From contig JBJELO010000172.1 of NCBI GenBank assembly GCA_051879195.1, positions 1-10,567 on the forward strand: a stretch of 10,567 nucleotides of DNA, written 5' to 3'. The number at the start of each line of letters is the position of its first letter. Position 1 is the stretch's first letter. The notes beneath the pieces are model-generated. The model saw only the letters and a program-made list of their open reading frames with translations, was not told the DNA's origin and searched no databases. Position numbers and translations under genes: made by a program. The stretch is from TWA4 sp051879195. GTDB lineage: Bacteria; Bacillota; Clostridia; Lachnospirales; Lachnospiraceae. Positions 1 to 6,254 of the stretch are shown piece by piece.

Positions 1-302
1 CCGCCCGGATCCTGAAAAACCATCTGAATATTCTGACGGTTCTGACGGAGTTCTTCCCCCTTTAATTTTGTAATGTCTTTTCCCCGATAGAGAATTTCAC
101 CTTCATCAGGTGTATCGAGTGAAACCAGAAAGCGCATAAAAGTACTTTTTCCGCATCCCGACTCGCCTACCAGGCCAAGGGTTTTTCCTTTGTAAAATTT
201 CAGATTGATATCGTTGCAGGCAACCAGAGTCCGGTTGCCGGAAGCGGGAAACCTTCGTGTAACGTGCCTTGCTTCAAGAATCAGTTCTTTATCATTCGAC
301 AT
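1..302 (-). CDS. ABC importer ATPase, NikE/DppF-like (3' end outside window)
   Basis: This is the second ATP-hydrolysing subunit of a nickel/dipeptide-type ABC importer; on the cytoplasmic face it would pair with the ATPase encoded just upstream. Only the first 100 codons are visible. They show the Walker A motif GESGCGKST at residues 46-54 and the Q-loop region MVFQDP near residues 94-99; the signature motif, Walker B and any C-terminal peptide-transporter extension lie beyond the window. The ATG at 300-302 is preceded by a perfect AGGAGG at 311-316 with 8 bases between. The start lies inside the end of the upstream ATPase gene (11-base overlap), so the two are translationally coupled and made in similar amounts. 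No frameshift is seen. That it belongs to this importer is nearly certain; whether it is NikE-like or DppF/OppF-like cannot be decided without the C-terminus. Confidence 0.93.
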   Translation of the reverse strand, partial: MSNDKELILEARHVTRRFPASGNRTLVACNDINLKFYKGKTLGLVGESGCGKSTFMRFLVSLDTPDEGEILYRGKDITKLKGEELRQNRQNIQMVFQDPG

Positions 303-1080
303 AACGTACACCTCCTAATGACGGAACCGCATCCAGAAGCGTCTGTGTATAGGCACTTTCCGTGCCGTACAGAATATGGTCGCGTTGTCCTTCATCTTCT
401 ATTTTTCCCTGCTTCATAACCACAATATAATCAGACATATATGCAGCCACTCCCAGATTGTGGGTAACCACTATAATGCTCGTACCGTATTCGTCGCGCA
501 GTTCCATCATCTGGCGCACAATCTGTGCCTGCGTTGTTACATCCAGTGCGCTGGTGGGTTCATCTGCCAGCAGAAGCTTGGGAGAATACGTCATACCCAT
601 GGCAATTCCAACCCTCTGTCTCATTCCCCCTGAAAGCTGAAACGGATAGCTTCTCATGATATTGTCACCATTGGGAAGCCTCATACGTTCCAGCATGGTC
701 ACGCCTTTTTTCCACGCGTCGGCTTTTGATATTTTTTCATGCGTCCGTATGTACTCCACAAATGCTGCGCCCACCTTTTTTGTCGGATTCATCATGGCCC
801 CGGAATCCTGAAAAATCATGGAAATATCACTTCCGCGAAGATTTCTCCACTGTTCCTTCGTATTGCTCAGAAGAGATTTCCCTTCAAACAGGATATCTCC
901 TTCTGTCACCTTTCCGCCGCCTGCAAGCAGACCAAGCACAGCACGGATAACTGTTGTCTTACCGCTTCCGCTTTCGCCCACCAGGCTGCAGATCTGCCCC
1001 TGATCCATGGTCAGACTGAAATTCTGAACAGTCGGTACGCCTTTATAGGATATGGTAACATCTTTTATCTCCAGCAACAT
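292..1080 (-). CDS. ABC importer ATPase, NikD/DppD-like
   Basis: This is the first ATPase subunit of the importer, coupling ATP hydrolysis to substrate passage through the two permeases. All core motifs are present: Walker A GESGSGKTT at residues 35-43, Q-loop Gln91, signature LSGGMRQR at 149-156, Walker B LLLADE at 169-174 followed by the D-loop SALD, and the switch His207. At 262 residues it matches NikD (about 254) rather than DppD/OppD (about 320-335). It ends about 55 residues after the switch histidine and lacks the cysteine-containing C-terminal domain usual in OppD/DppD, which favours a metal-type or minimal importer over a classical peptide one. The Shine-Dalgarno GGGAGG at 1087-1092 overlaps the stop codon of the upstream permease gene, indicating translational coupling. 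The family call is firm; the substrate is inferred. Confidence 0.95.
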   Translation of the reverse strand: MLLEIKDVTISYKGVPTVQNFSLTMDQGQICSLVGESGSGKTTVIRAVLGLLAGGGKVTEGDILFEGKSLLSNTKEQWRNLRGSDISMIFQDSGAMMNPTKKVGAAFVEYIRTHEKISKADAWKKGVTMLERMRLPNGDNIMRSYPFQLSGGMRQRVGIAMGMTYSPKLLLADEPTSALDVTTQAQIVRQMMELRDEYGTSIIVVTHNLGVAAYMSDYIVVMKQGKIEDEGQRDHILYGTESAYTQTLLDAVPSLGGVRYVE

Positions 1081-1091
1081 ACCGTACCTCC

Positions 1092-1919
1092 CTATTCATC
1101 CCTTGGATCCAGAATATCGCGCAGACTGTCACCAAGCATATTAAAGACAACTACCACAACAAAGATGGCAAGACCGGGGAACACCATCAGCCACGGAGCA
1201 GACTGCATATATGCACGCCCTTCATTAAGCATCAGCCCCCACTCGGGAGTCGGTGCTTTCGCGCCGAATCCCAGAAATGAAAGGCTCGCCAGCTCCAGCA
1301 TCATGCTTCCGATATCTGTTGCTGCTGTAATAATCAGCGTTGTAATCGTATTCGGAAGCATATATTTCCACAGCATATAAGGCGTTTTCGAACCGGTAAC
1401 GATGGCGGCCGCCACAAAATCACGGTTTCGAATCTTAAGAACCAGGCTCCTCGCCAGACGGGCATATTTTGTCCAGCTCACCAGCGAAATGGCAATAATG
1501 GCATTTTTCACACTGGGCCCGAGGATACCCGCAATCGCAATAGCGAGTACCAGGCCGGGAAAAGCAATCATCATATCGGATATTCTCATAATAACAGTAT
1601 CCACCAGACCGCCAAAATATCCTGCAAGAATCCCCAGAAGTGTACCGGCACTGAAGATAATCGCAACAACTGTGAACGCTGATGTCAGCGATGTTCTTGC
1701 ACCGTAAATTACACGTGTGAAAATATCCCGTCCCAGTTTATCTGTTCCGAATATATGCTCCTTACTGGGAGGCAGAACCGCATCCATCAGGTTTCCTTCC
1801 GTTGGACTGACGCCACGGGTTACAATCGGAGCAAATACAGCTGCCAGTATAATCAGAACCGCAAGAAACAGAAAAAAAGCAAACGTCGGATATTTTCTCA
1901 AAAAATTTTTCTTTTTCAT
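1092..1919 (-). CDS. ABC importer permease, NikC/DppC-like
   Basis: This is the second transmembrane subunit of the importer channel. It has 275 residues, close to NikC (277). It begins with a basic cytoplasmic stretch, then a hydrophobic segment at about residues 12-31. The family hallmark FGTDKLGRDIFTRVIYGART follows at 57-76, then several further membrane segments. The coupling-helix (EAA-type) motif RDFVAAAIVTGSKTP...LPN spans 166-190. The C-terminus carries the GFGAKAPTPEWG loop (217-228) and DILDPRDE. I chose the ATG at 1917-1919 because AGAGG at 1927-1931 sits 7 bases upstream and the protein then starts MKKKNF. The frame stays open upstream to 1976, but that extra stretch lies inside the preceding gene and adds 19 residues with no family likeness. 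The start is 4 bases from the stop of the upstream permease gene. Confidence 0.95.
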   Translation of the reverse strand: MKKKNFLRKYPTFAFFLFLAVLIILAAVFAPIVTRGVSPTEGNLMDAVLPPSKEHIFGTDKLGRDIFTRVIYGARTSLTSAFTVVAIIFSAGTLLGILAGYFGGLVDTVIMRISDMMIAFPGLVLAIAIAGILGPSVKNAIIAISLVSWTKYARLARSLVLKIRNRDFVAAAIVTGSKTPYMLWKYMLPNTITTLIITAATDIGSMMLELASLSFLGFGAKAPTPEWGLMLNEGRAYMQSAPWLMVFPGLAIFVVVVVFNMLGDSLRDILDPRDE

Positions 1920-1923
1920 ACAT

Positions 1924-2862
1924 TTACCTCTTTTCCCGCATTCTCGGATCCACAAAATGATACGACAAATCCACAATCAGATTAATGACCATGTAAATAA
2001 TCGCTACCCAGAGAACATATCCCTGTATAACCGGATAATCATAGGATGTAATTGCCGACACTGCCAGATTGCCGAGCCCCGGATAGGAGAAAATAACCTC
2101 CACCACCGCAGTTCCGCCAAGAAGTGATCCTATGGACAGCCCCAGCATGGTGATCAGAGGCAAAAGAGAATTGGGAAATACATTGCACCACAGAATCTTC
2201 CACTCTTTCACGCCTCTGGCTCTGGCTCCTGTTACATAGTCCTGATTCAGTTCCTCCAGTACTGCGGTACGGACCTGCCTCGTATACTTGGCCGACATGG
2301 CAACCGCCAGCGTAACGGCAGGAAGAATCAGACTCTGCAGGTCGCCTCCGGAGCATATAACCGGAAATATCTTAAACATGACGCAGAAAACAAGCATCAG
2401 CATCAGACCGACCCAGAAATTCGGAATGGAAATTCCAAAAAATGTGATTCCTCTTACCAGATAGTCGATCCACTTATTCTTGTATACAGCAGAAAGCATC
2501 CCCAGAGGCACGGAAACCGCCAGCATAATAACCATGGACAGCAGTGCCAGCTTCAGAGTCGGCCATAATCTGGCAAGCAGAAGTTCCACAACCGTCTTTT
2601 TAAAAGAATATGATGTACCGAAATCCCCATGCAGACAGCCTCCCAGCCAGCGGAAATACTGAACCAGGACAGGATCATTCAATCCCATCTGTTCTCTCAC
2701 CTGATTCATTTCCTCTTCAGAGGGCATCACTCCCGTAGCAGCATACATGGTCCTTACAGGATCACCCGGTGCCATATAGGTTAAAATAAATGTCAGAAAA
2801 CTGATTCCGACCAGCACCAGAAGCATCTGGAGAAGCCGGTTTCTTAACTGTTTTTTACTCAC
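1924..2862 (-). CDS. ABC importer permease, NikB/DppB-like
   Basis: This is the first transmembrane subunit of the importer. It has 312 residues, close to NikB (314). It shows an N-terminal membrane segment (about 9-31) ending in the family motif MAPGDPVR, then an extracytoplasmic loop with GLNDPVLVQYFRWLGG, and further membrane helices at about 101-125, 140-166 and 175-195. The EAA-type loop QDYVTGARARGV...FPN spans about 207-231 and contacts the ATPases. The C-terminal end VDPRMR is typical of the family. Translation starts at a GTG (2860-2862). The Shine-Dalgarno AAGGGAG at 2874-2880 overlaps the TAA stop of the binding-protein gene, with an 11-base spacer, suggesting coupled translation. 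A closer ATG at 2871-2873 is out of frame and stops after four codons. Confidence 0.95.
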   Translation of the reverse strand: MSKKQLRNRLLQMLLVLVGISFLTFILTYMAPGDPVRTMYAATGVMPSEEEMNQVREQMGLNDPVLVQYFRWLGGCLHGDFGTSYSFKKTVVELLLARLWPTLKLALLSMVIMLAVSVPLGMLSAVYKNKWIDYLVRGITFFGISIPNFWVGLMLMLVFCVMFKIFPVICSGGDLQSLILPAVTLAVAMSAKYTRQVRTAVLEELNQDYVTGARARGVKEWKILWCNVFPNSLLPLITMLGLSIGSLLGGTAVVEVIFSYPGLGNLAVSAITSYDYPVIQGYVLWVAIIYMVINLIVDLSYHFVDPRMREKR

Positions 2863-2878
2863 AGTTTCATCATCTCCC

Positions 2879-4480
2879 TTATTCAGCCGGTATGATTTCT
2901 GTTGATAACCAGTAATAATCAGCTGTATGAATCGGTGCCTGTGCTACATTTTTGGATGCAATCATGGAACTGTTATAATAACCGTCTACAAGAACTGCAG
3001 CATCATCAATCAGGATCTGCTGAAGTCTGGTGATGATTTCTGTACGGGTATCATCATTCAGTTCTGTCAGAAGCTGTTCATAAAGTTTATCATATTCATC
3101 ATTCTGATAACCGCAGTAATTTGCATTTGATTTTCCGTACCAGTTGTCCAGATATTCAGTAGGATCACCGGTTGCCACGGTTGTCCAGTTGTTTCCAAGG
3201 AGATCATATTCTCCGTTTACAAGCATATTCCAGTCGGTATCGGAATCCACCTCATCCTCATCGACTTCAATACCGATTGCAGTCAGATAATTATGCTGTG
3301 CCTGCGCAAATTCTTTCAGAAGTCTGTTATCGTAATATACATAATGAAGAACAATATCCTTGCCATCCAGTTCACGGATGCCGTTTCCGTCCGTATCAAC
3401 GATACCTGCCTGATCCAGAAGCGCTTTGGCTGCTTCCGCATCGTATGCCCAGGGATTCTCCAGTGTATCGTAATTGTAAGTCAGATTGGAAGGAAGTACG
3501 GAATATCCGGGAGTATACAGTCCGCCGATCAGATTACTGCTGCAGATGGTTTCATCATCAATACCCATCAGTATTGCCTGACGCAGTGTGTCATTGGCAA
3601 GGATTCCTTTCATATTCATATAGGAAAATCCGCAGCGCACACCGTTGGCAATATCAACTTTATAATCAGGGTCTTCCTGGAATTTCTGAATATCTGCTAC
3701 ATTGGTAATATTCTCAACCAGATCAACCTGTCCGTTCTGAAGAGCCATCGCTTTTGCAGATGCATCCCCCATATAGTACAGTTCTACCTTGTCGTAGGGA
3801 ACTTCTTCGCGGTAATTTTCATTTTTCACCAGTGTATAGCCAACATCTTCTTTGTAGGACTCAATGACATACGGTCCTGTACCGATAATGTTATGATCAA
3901 AATCCTCGATATTCTCCACATCCAGAATGGACATAACCGGATGTGCCAGATTCTTGGTCAGATCAGCGTATGCTTTTGTTGTCACGATGGTAATGGTGCC
4001 GGCATCGTCATCCGCCGTGATTTCCGCTTCATATTCCAGAAACTTTTCAGGTGCGGAGCTGCCTTTGGGGCCGCTTTCCTTTAACCAGTCATAGCTTGCT
4101 TTTACTTTGGAAGCTGTCATGACTTCCCCATTGGAAAATGTGATTCCATCCTTTAATTTGATTGTCCAGGTCTTGTGATCCTCGGATACTTCACAGCTTT
4201 CTGCCAGCCAGGGTTCTACTTCCATGGCATCATTGAATTTGAAAAGAGATTCTGCAACACCGTATCTCATGGCATTCCATGCAGAACTGGTCTGATAAGC
4301 AGTATCCACACTGCCTCCTGAGTAGTTCTGACATCCAAAGTTTAACACCTTCTCCGTACCGACATCAGCACCGGCAGTATCTGTTTTCTTGTCCGACGAC
4401 TGTCCGCAGCCTGTCAGACAGGCCATTGTCATGCCAAACGTCATGGCAACAGCAAGTACACTCTTCATCTGTTTTTTCAT
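2879..4480 (-). CDS. Extracellular solute-binding lipoprotein, NikA/DppA-like (SBP family 5)
   Basis: This is the lipid-anchored receptor that captures the substrate outside the cell and hands it to the permeases. The 533-residue protein starts with a lipoprotein signal peptide (basic MKKQMK, hydrophobic core, lipobox LTGC with Cys25 as the lipidated residue), then a Ser/Asp-rich linker. The mature part reads as a family-5 binding protein: a LAESCEVSEDHKTWTIKLKD segment, then TFSNGEVMTASKV, IGTGPYVI near the hinge, and a C-terminal ADYYWLSTEI. NikA is of similar size (524). AGAAGGAG at 4490-4497 with a 9-base spacer supports the ATG at 4478-4480. It is the first gene of the five-gene operon and lies behind a cobalamin riboswitch and terminator, so B12 status is predicted to control it. 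I infer cobalt, a cobalt chelate or a corrinoid as substrate; nickel or peptides remain possible. The ligand residues cannot be assigned by eye. Confidence 0.94.
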   Translation of the reverse strand: MKKQMKSVLAVAMTFGMTMACLTGCGQSSDKKTDTAGADVGTEKVLNFGCQNYSGGSVDTAYQTSSAWNAMRYGVAESLFKFNDAMEVEPWLAESCEVSEDHKTWTIKLKDGITFSNGEVMTASKVKASYDWLKESGPKGSSAPEKFLEYEAEITADDDAGTITIVTTKAYADLTKNLAHPVMSILDVENIEDFDHNIIGTGPYVIESYKEDVGYTLVKNENYREEVPYDKVELYYMGDASAKAMALQNGQVDLVENITNVADIQKFQEDPDYKVDIANGVRCGFSYMNMKGILANDTLRQAILMGIDDETICSSNLIGGLYTPGYSVLPSNLTYNYDTLENPWAYDAEAAKALLDQAGIVDTDGNGIRELDGKDIVLHYVYYDNRLLKEFAQAQHNYLTAIGIEVDEDEVDSDTDWNMLVNGEYDLLGNNWTTVATGDPTEYLDNWYGKSNANYCGYQNDEYDKLYEQLLTELNDDTRTEIITRLQQILIDDAAVLVDGYYNSSMIASKNVAQAPIHTADYYWLSTEIIPAE

Positions 4481-4504
4481 TTTCTGTTTCTCCTTCTGAT
4501 ATAG

Positions 4505-4534
4505 TGCCTGAAATAATTTTATTCAGACCAGGCA
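4505..4534 (-). other. Leader hairpin just upstream of the binding-protein ribosome binding site
   Basis: TGCCTG and CAGGCA at the two ends pair perfectly (6 bp), and the AT-rich interior can form an alternative CTGAA/TTCAG stem. It ends 7 bases before the AGAAGGAG of the binding-protein gene and has no T tract after it, so it is not a terminator. It may be an mRNA-stability or translation-tuning hairpin. The function is inference only. Confidence 0.4.
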
Positions 4535-4591
4535 TGAAAATCGCATGATCTGAAAACAACACATAAAAGGTAACAGGACAGGGTTTCATGT

Positions 4592-4617
4592 AAAAAAAAA
4601 GATTCCTTTCGGAATCC
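4592..4617 (-). terminator. Intrinsic terminator of the cobalamin riboswitch (expression platform)
   Basis: On the minus strand GGATTCC, a GAAA tetraloop and GGAATC form a compact stem (6 Watson-Crick pairs plus a G-U), followed at once by nine T residues (4592-4600). It lies 82 bases after the aptamer's 3' end and before the binding-protein gene. The promoter is upstream of the aptamer, so this hairpin is placed to stop transcription when cobalamin is bound. The antiterminator partner sequence was not resolved by eye. Confidence 0.88.
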
Positions 4618-4698
4618 ATACTTTACACAACATGAGACACGTCAAATAAGCATCCCATGAAGCTGCACTGTGTTTCATATACATCGTATGAATTTTCA

Positions 4699-4881
4699 CA
4701 TAAAAAACAAGCAGGTCTTCTGACTTCAGTTCAACGCGTTTAAACGCCTTCCCGGAATTTTACCAGTGGCTTTCTGTTAAACACTCCCTGTTACAGCGAC
4801 GGGATCGTACCGGAATTTCACCGGTTTCCCATTTTAATCCGAAACGGAACTTGCACTCCCAGCACAATATTACTTTTTATG
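4699..4881 (-). promoter_or_regulatory. Cobalamin (B12) riboswitch aptamer
   Basis: Read on the minus strand, the element carries the conserved cobalamin-riboswitch blocks in the right order. First comes GGGAAACCGGTGAAATTCCGG followed by ACGATCCCGTCGCTGTAA (the central GGTGAA..TCC..CCCGC.ACTGT block). Then come the B12 box GCCACTGG (4763-4770), GGGAAGGCG, and the 3' block GAAGTCAGAAGACCTGC (4711-4727). The outer P1 stem is visible as CATAAAAA (4874-4881) pairing with TTTTTATG (4699-4706). That stem starts almost exactly at the start site predicted from the promoter at 4888-4916. These elements bind cobalamins and in most known cases repress B12 synthesis, corrinoid uptake, cobalt uptake or B12-independent isozymes. 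Here the element precedes a terminator and the Nik/Dpp-type importer operon. The variant (adenosyl- or methyl/aquo-type) was not determined. Confidence 0.97.
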
Positions 4882-4887
4882 GATAAA

Positions 4888-4916
4888 ATTTTATCATTGG
4901 CAGTATTATTTGTCAA
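4888..4916 (-). promoter_or_regulatory. Sigma-A promoter of the riboswitch/importer operon
   Basis: On the minus strand there is a perfect -35 TTGACA (4911-4916), a 17-base spacer and a -10 TAAAAT (4888-4893) preceded by TG one base upstream (extended -10). The predicted start near 4881 coincides with the first base pair of the riboswitch P1 stem, which strengthens both calls. Confidence 0.9.
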
Positions 4917-4983
4917 TTTTAACCGGTTTATCAGCAAATTCCAATTCTGCATAATAGTTAACCATAAAGAATATCTGGATTTG

Positions 4984-5022
4984 AAAAAGGCAGACACAGG
5001 AGTATGTAATCCTGCATCTGCC
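4984..5022 (-). terminator. Intrinsic terminator after the His-tailed deacylase gene
   Basis: On the minus strand a 13-bp stem, GGCAGATGCAGGA against TCCTGTGTCTGCC with two internal G-U pairs and an 8-base loop, is followed by TTTTT (4984-4988). It lies 66 bases after the stop at 5089 and 67 bases before the riboswitch operon's -35 box. This insulates the deacylase transcript from the importer operon. Confidence 0.88.
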
Positions 5023-5088
5023 TTCCTTTCCATCATTTCCGTATTCGCATTACTTTTATATTGATATTACTTTTATGTTGAATTCACA

Positions 5089-6162
5089 CTATGATTCAGC
5101 CCAAAGTCCTTTTTCATGCATTTCCTCAAGATCATGCGTTGCTGCATGGGGATCATGCTTATGATTATGTTCATGAACCTCAGCATCTTCCACGCAGCTG
5201 CTGTAATGACCATAGGCAACCAGCGGCGAATGATCAGGCACAGAATAGGAAATTGTCTGATACAGGATGATACAGTCCTCATTCAACACAATCCGCTCTT
5301 TCAGATTACCGAAATAATCTCTGATTTCTCCGATTACTTCTCCTGCACTGATAATCTGACCCGCTCTTTTTTTAGGGAACCAGCAGCCGCCATTTTCCGC
5401 ATCAATATAATGGGCATGCGGCATCAGCCTGGGAGTCTGAATCTGAAAATCATTACCGAAACGGTTGGTCATCAGTGTTCCTATATATCTCAGAATATTC
5501 CGCACATCCTTTCTTGAAGCCCTGGATTCCTCCTCCGTCCACATGCCGTTGCAGCCCCTTTCCAGCAGAACGGAAGGAATCCCCATGGCTCCCGCATAAC
5601 TGTATGCTCCGTTTCTCGCTGTGGACTTCACGTAATACGGAACATCTGCACATTTTGCCATTTCCTCGGATATCCGCACAGTCTCCTCCGGAGCATTGCC
5701 CACAACATAAATGAACGGTGAAAGATCTTCAAACCAGTCTCCATTATGAACGTCAATATAATAATCAATTCTCGAAAACAGCTCTTTTACCATAAAATCA
5801 GCAAGTTTTTCCGTATATGTTCCATTGGGATTTCCCGGGAATTCCCGGTTCAGATTCTTGCCGTCCTCCGCAGAAACACTGACTGTTCTGGCCTTGAAAC
5901 CATTGACATTGATAATATTGATAATAATCAGAATTCCCCTGATATCCGACGGCTGCAGTTCCTGCGCAAGTTCCACCATTGTATGAATACCCACGTATTC
6001 TGCATTATGAATACCGCCATCTACCAGCACCGTCGGTCCATCCTCATGACCGTAAATAATCGTTGTCGGAAGTTCATCTTTTTCTGTAAAGGGAAGCTTC
6101 AGATATCCCTGAATTTTCTCTCCCTTTTCCACTGATAAATTGCACAACTGAAATCTTTCCAT
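5089..6162 (-). CDS. Zinc-dependent deacylase, aspartoacylase/AstE (M14-like) family, with His-rich tail
   Basis: This is a predicted cytoplasmic zinc hydrolase of the succinylglutamate desuccinylase/aspartoacylase group, which cleaves acyl-amino acids or small peptides; its own substrate is unknown. The zinc ligands can be read as His52 and Glu55 in GGIHNAEYVG and His139 in YIDVHNGD. The NLNREFPG substrate-loop motif is at 103-110, and a beta-rich C-terminal domain (about 245-325) contains AGQIISAGEVIGEI. There is no signal peptide or membrane segment. Unusual is the end: seven histidines in residues 330-349 (HEHNHKHDPHAATH...), a likely Ni/Co/Zn-binding tail. The ATG at 6160-6162 follows GGAAAGGAAA at 6171-6180. 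I found no convincing promoter in the 92 bases after the upstream carboxypeptidase gene, so read-through from there is possible. A strong terminator follows, and the B12-controlled importer lies next on the same strand. Confidence 0.88.
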   Translation of the reverse strand: MERFQLCNLSVEKGEKIQGYLKLPFTEKDELPTTIIYGHEDGPTVLVDGGIHNAEYVGIHTMVELAQELQPSDIRGILIIINIINVNGFKARTVSVSAEDGKNLNREFPGNPNGTYTEKLADFMVKELFSRIDYYIDVHNGDWFEDLSPFIYVVGNAPEETVRISEEMAKCADVPYYVKSTARNGAYSYAGAMGIPSVLLERGCNGMWTEEESRASRKDVRNILRYIGTLMTNRFGNDFQIQTPRLMPHAHYIDAENGGCWFPKKRAGQIISAGEVIGEIRDYFGNLKERIVLNEDCIILYQTISYSVPDHSPLVAYGHYSSCVEDAEVHEHNHKHDPHAATHDLEEMHEKGLWAES

Positions 6163-6254
6163 ATTTCTTTTTTCCTTTCCTTGTTATTGTGATATAGTTG
6201 TTTTTATTTTTAGCGGACACATGATACCCGCGTTTTATCTGTCATAGCTGTCAG

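Noticed and set aside
739..1380. 213-codon open frame on the plus strand
   Set aside because: It lies antisense to the ATPase and permease genes, has no ribosome site, reads as low-quality Cys/His/Ser-rich sequence without family motifs, and the minus-strand genes explain the region fully.
1920..1976. Upstream extension of the permease C frame by 19 codons
   Set aside because: It lies entirely within the end of permease B and lacks a ribosome site; the ATG at 1919 has one at 7 bases and matches the family N-terminus.
3293..4084. 263-codon open frame on the plus strand
   Set aside because: It is antisense to the binding-protein gene, is Ile/Cys/His-rich in a way typical of mirrored codon bias, and has no Shine-Dalgarno.
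4365..4619. 84-codon minus-strand frame spanning the riboswitch terminator and the start of the binding-protein gene
   Set aside because: It starts inside the terminator stem and overlaps the lipoprotein signal sequence in another frame; no ribosome site fits.
4618..4660. TTGACG with AT-rich sequence downstream, as a second promoter below the riboswitch
   Set aside because: No acceptable -10 occurs 16-18 bases away, and such a promoter would not bypass the terminator.
4818..5036. Short minus-strand frame over the riboswitch 5' half, promoter and deacylase terminator
   Set aside because: The region is fully explained by a terminator, a promoter and a structured aptamer; a coding role is not supported.
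6190..6240. GCGGGTA/TGTCCGC hairpin between the carboxypeptidase and deacylase genes, as a terminator
   Set aside because: The stem needs two G-U pairs and is followed by an A-rich rather than T-rich stretch, so it does not look like an intrinsic terminator on the minus strand.
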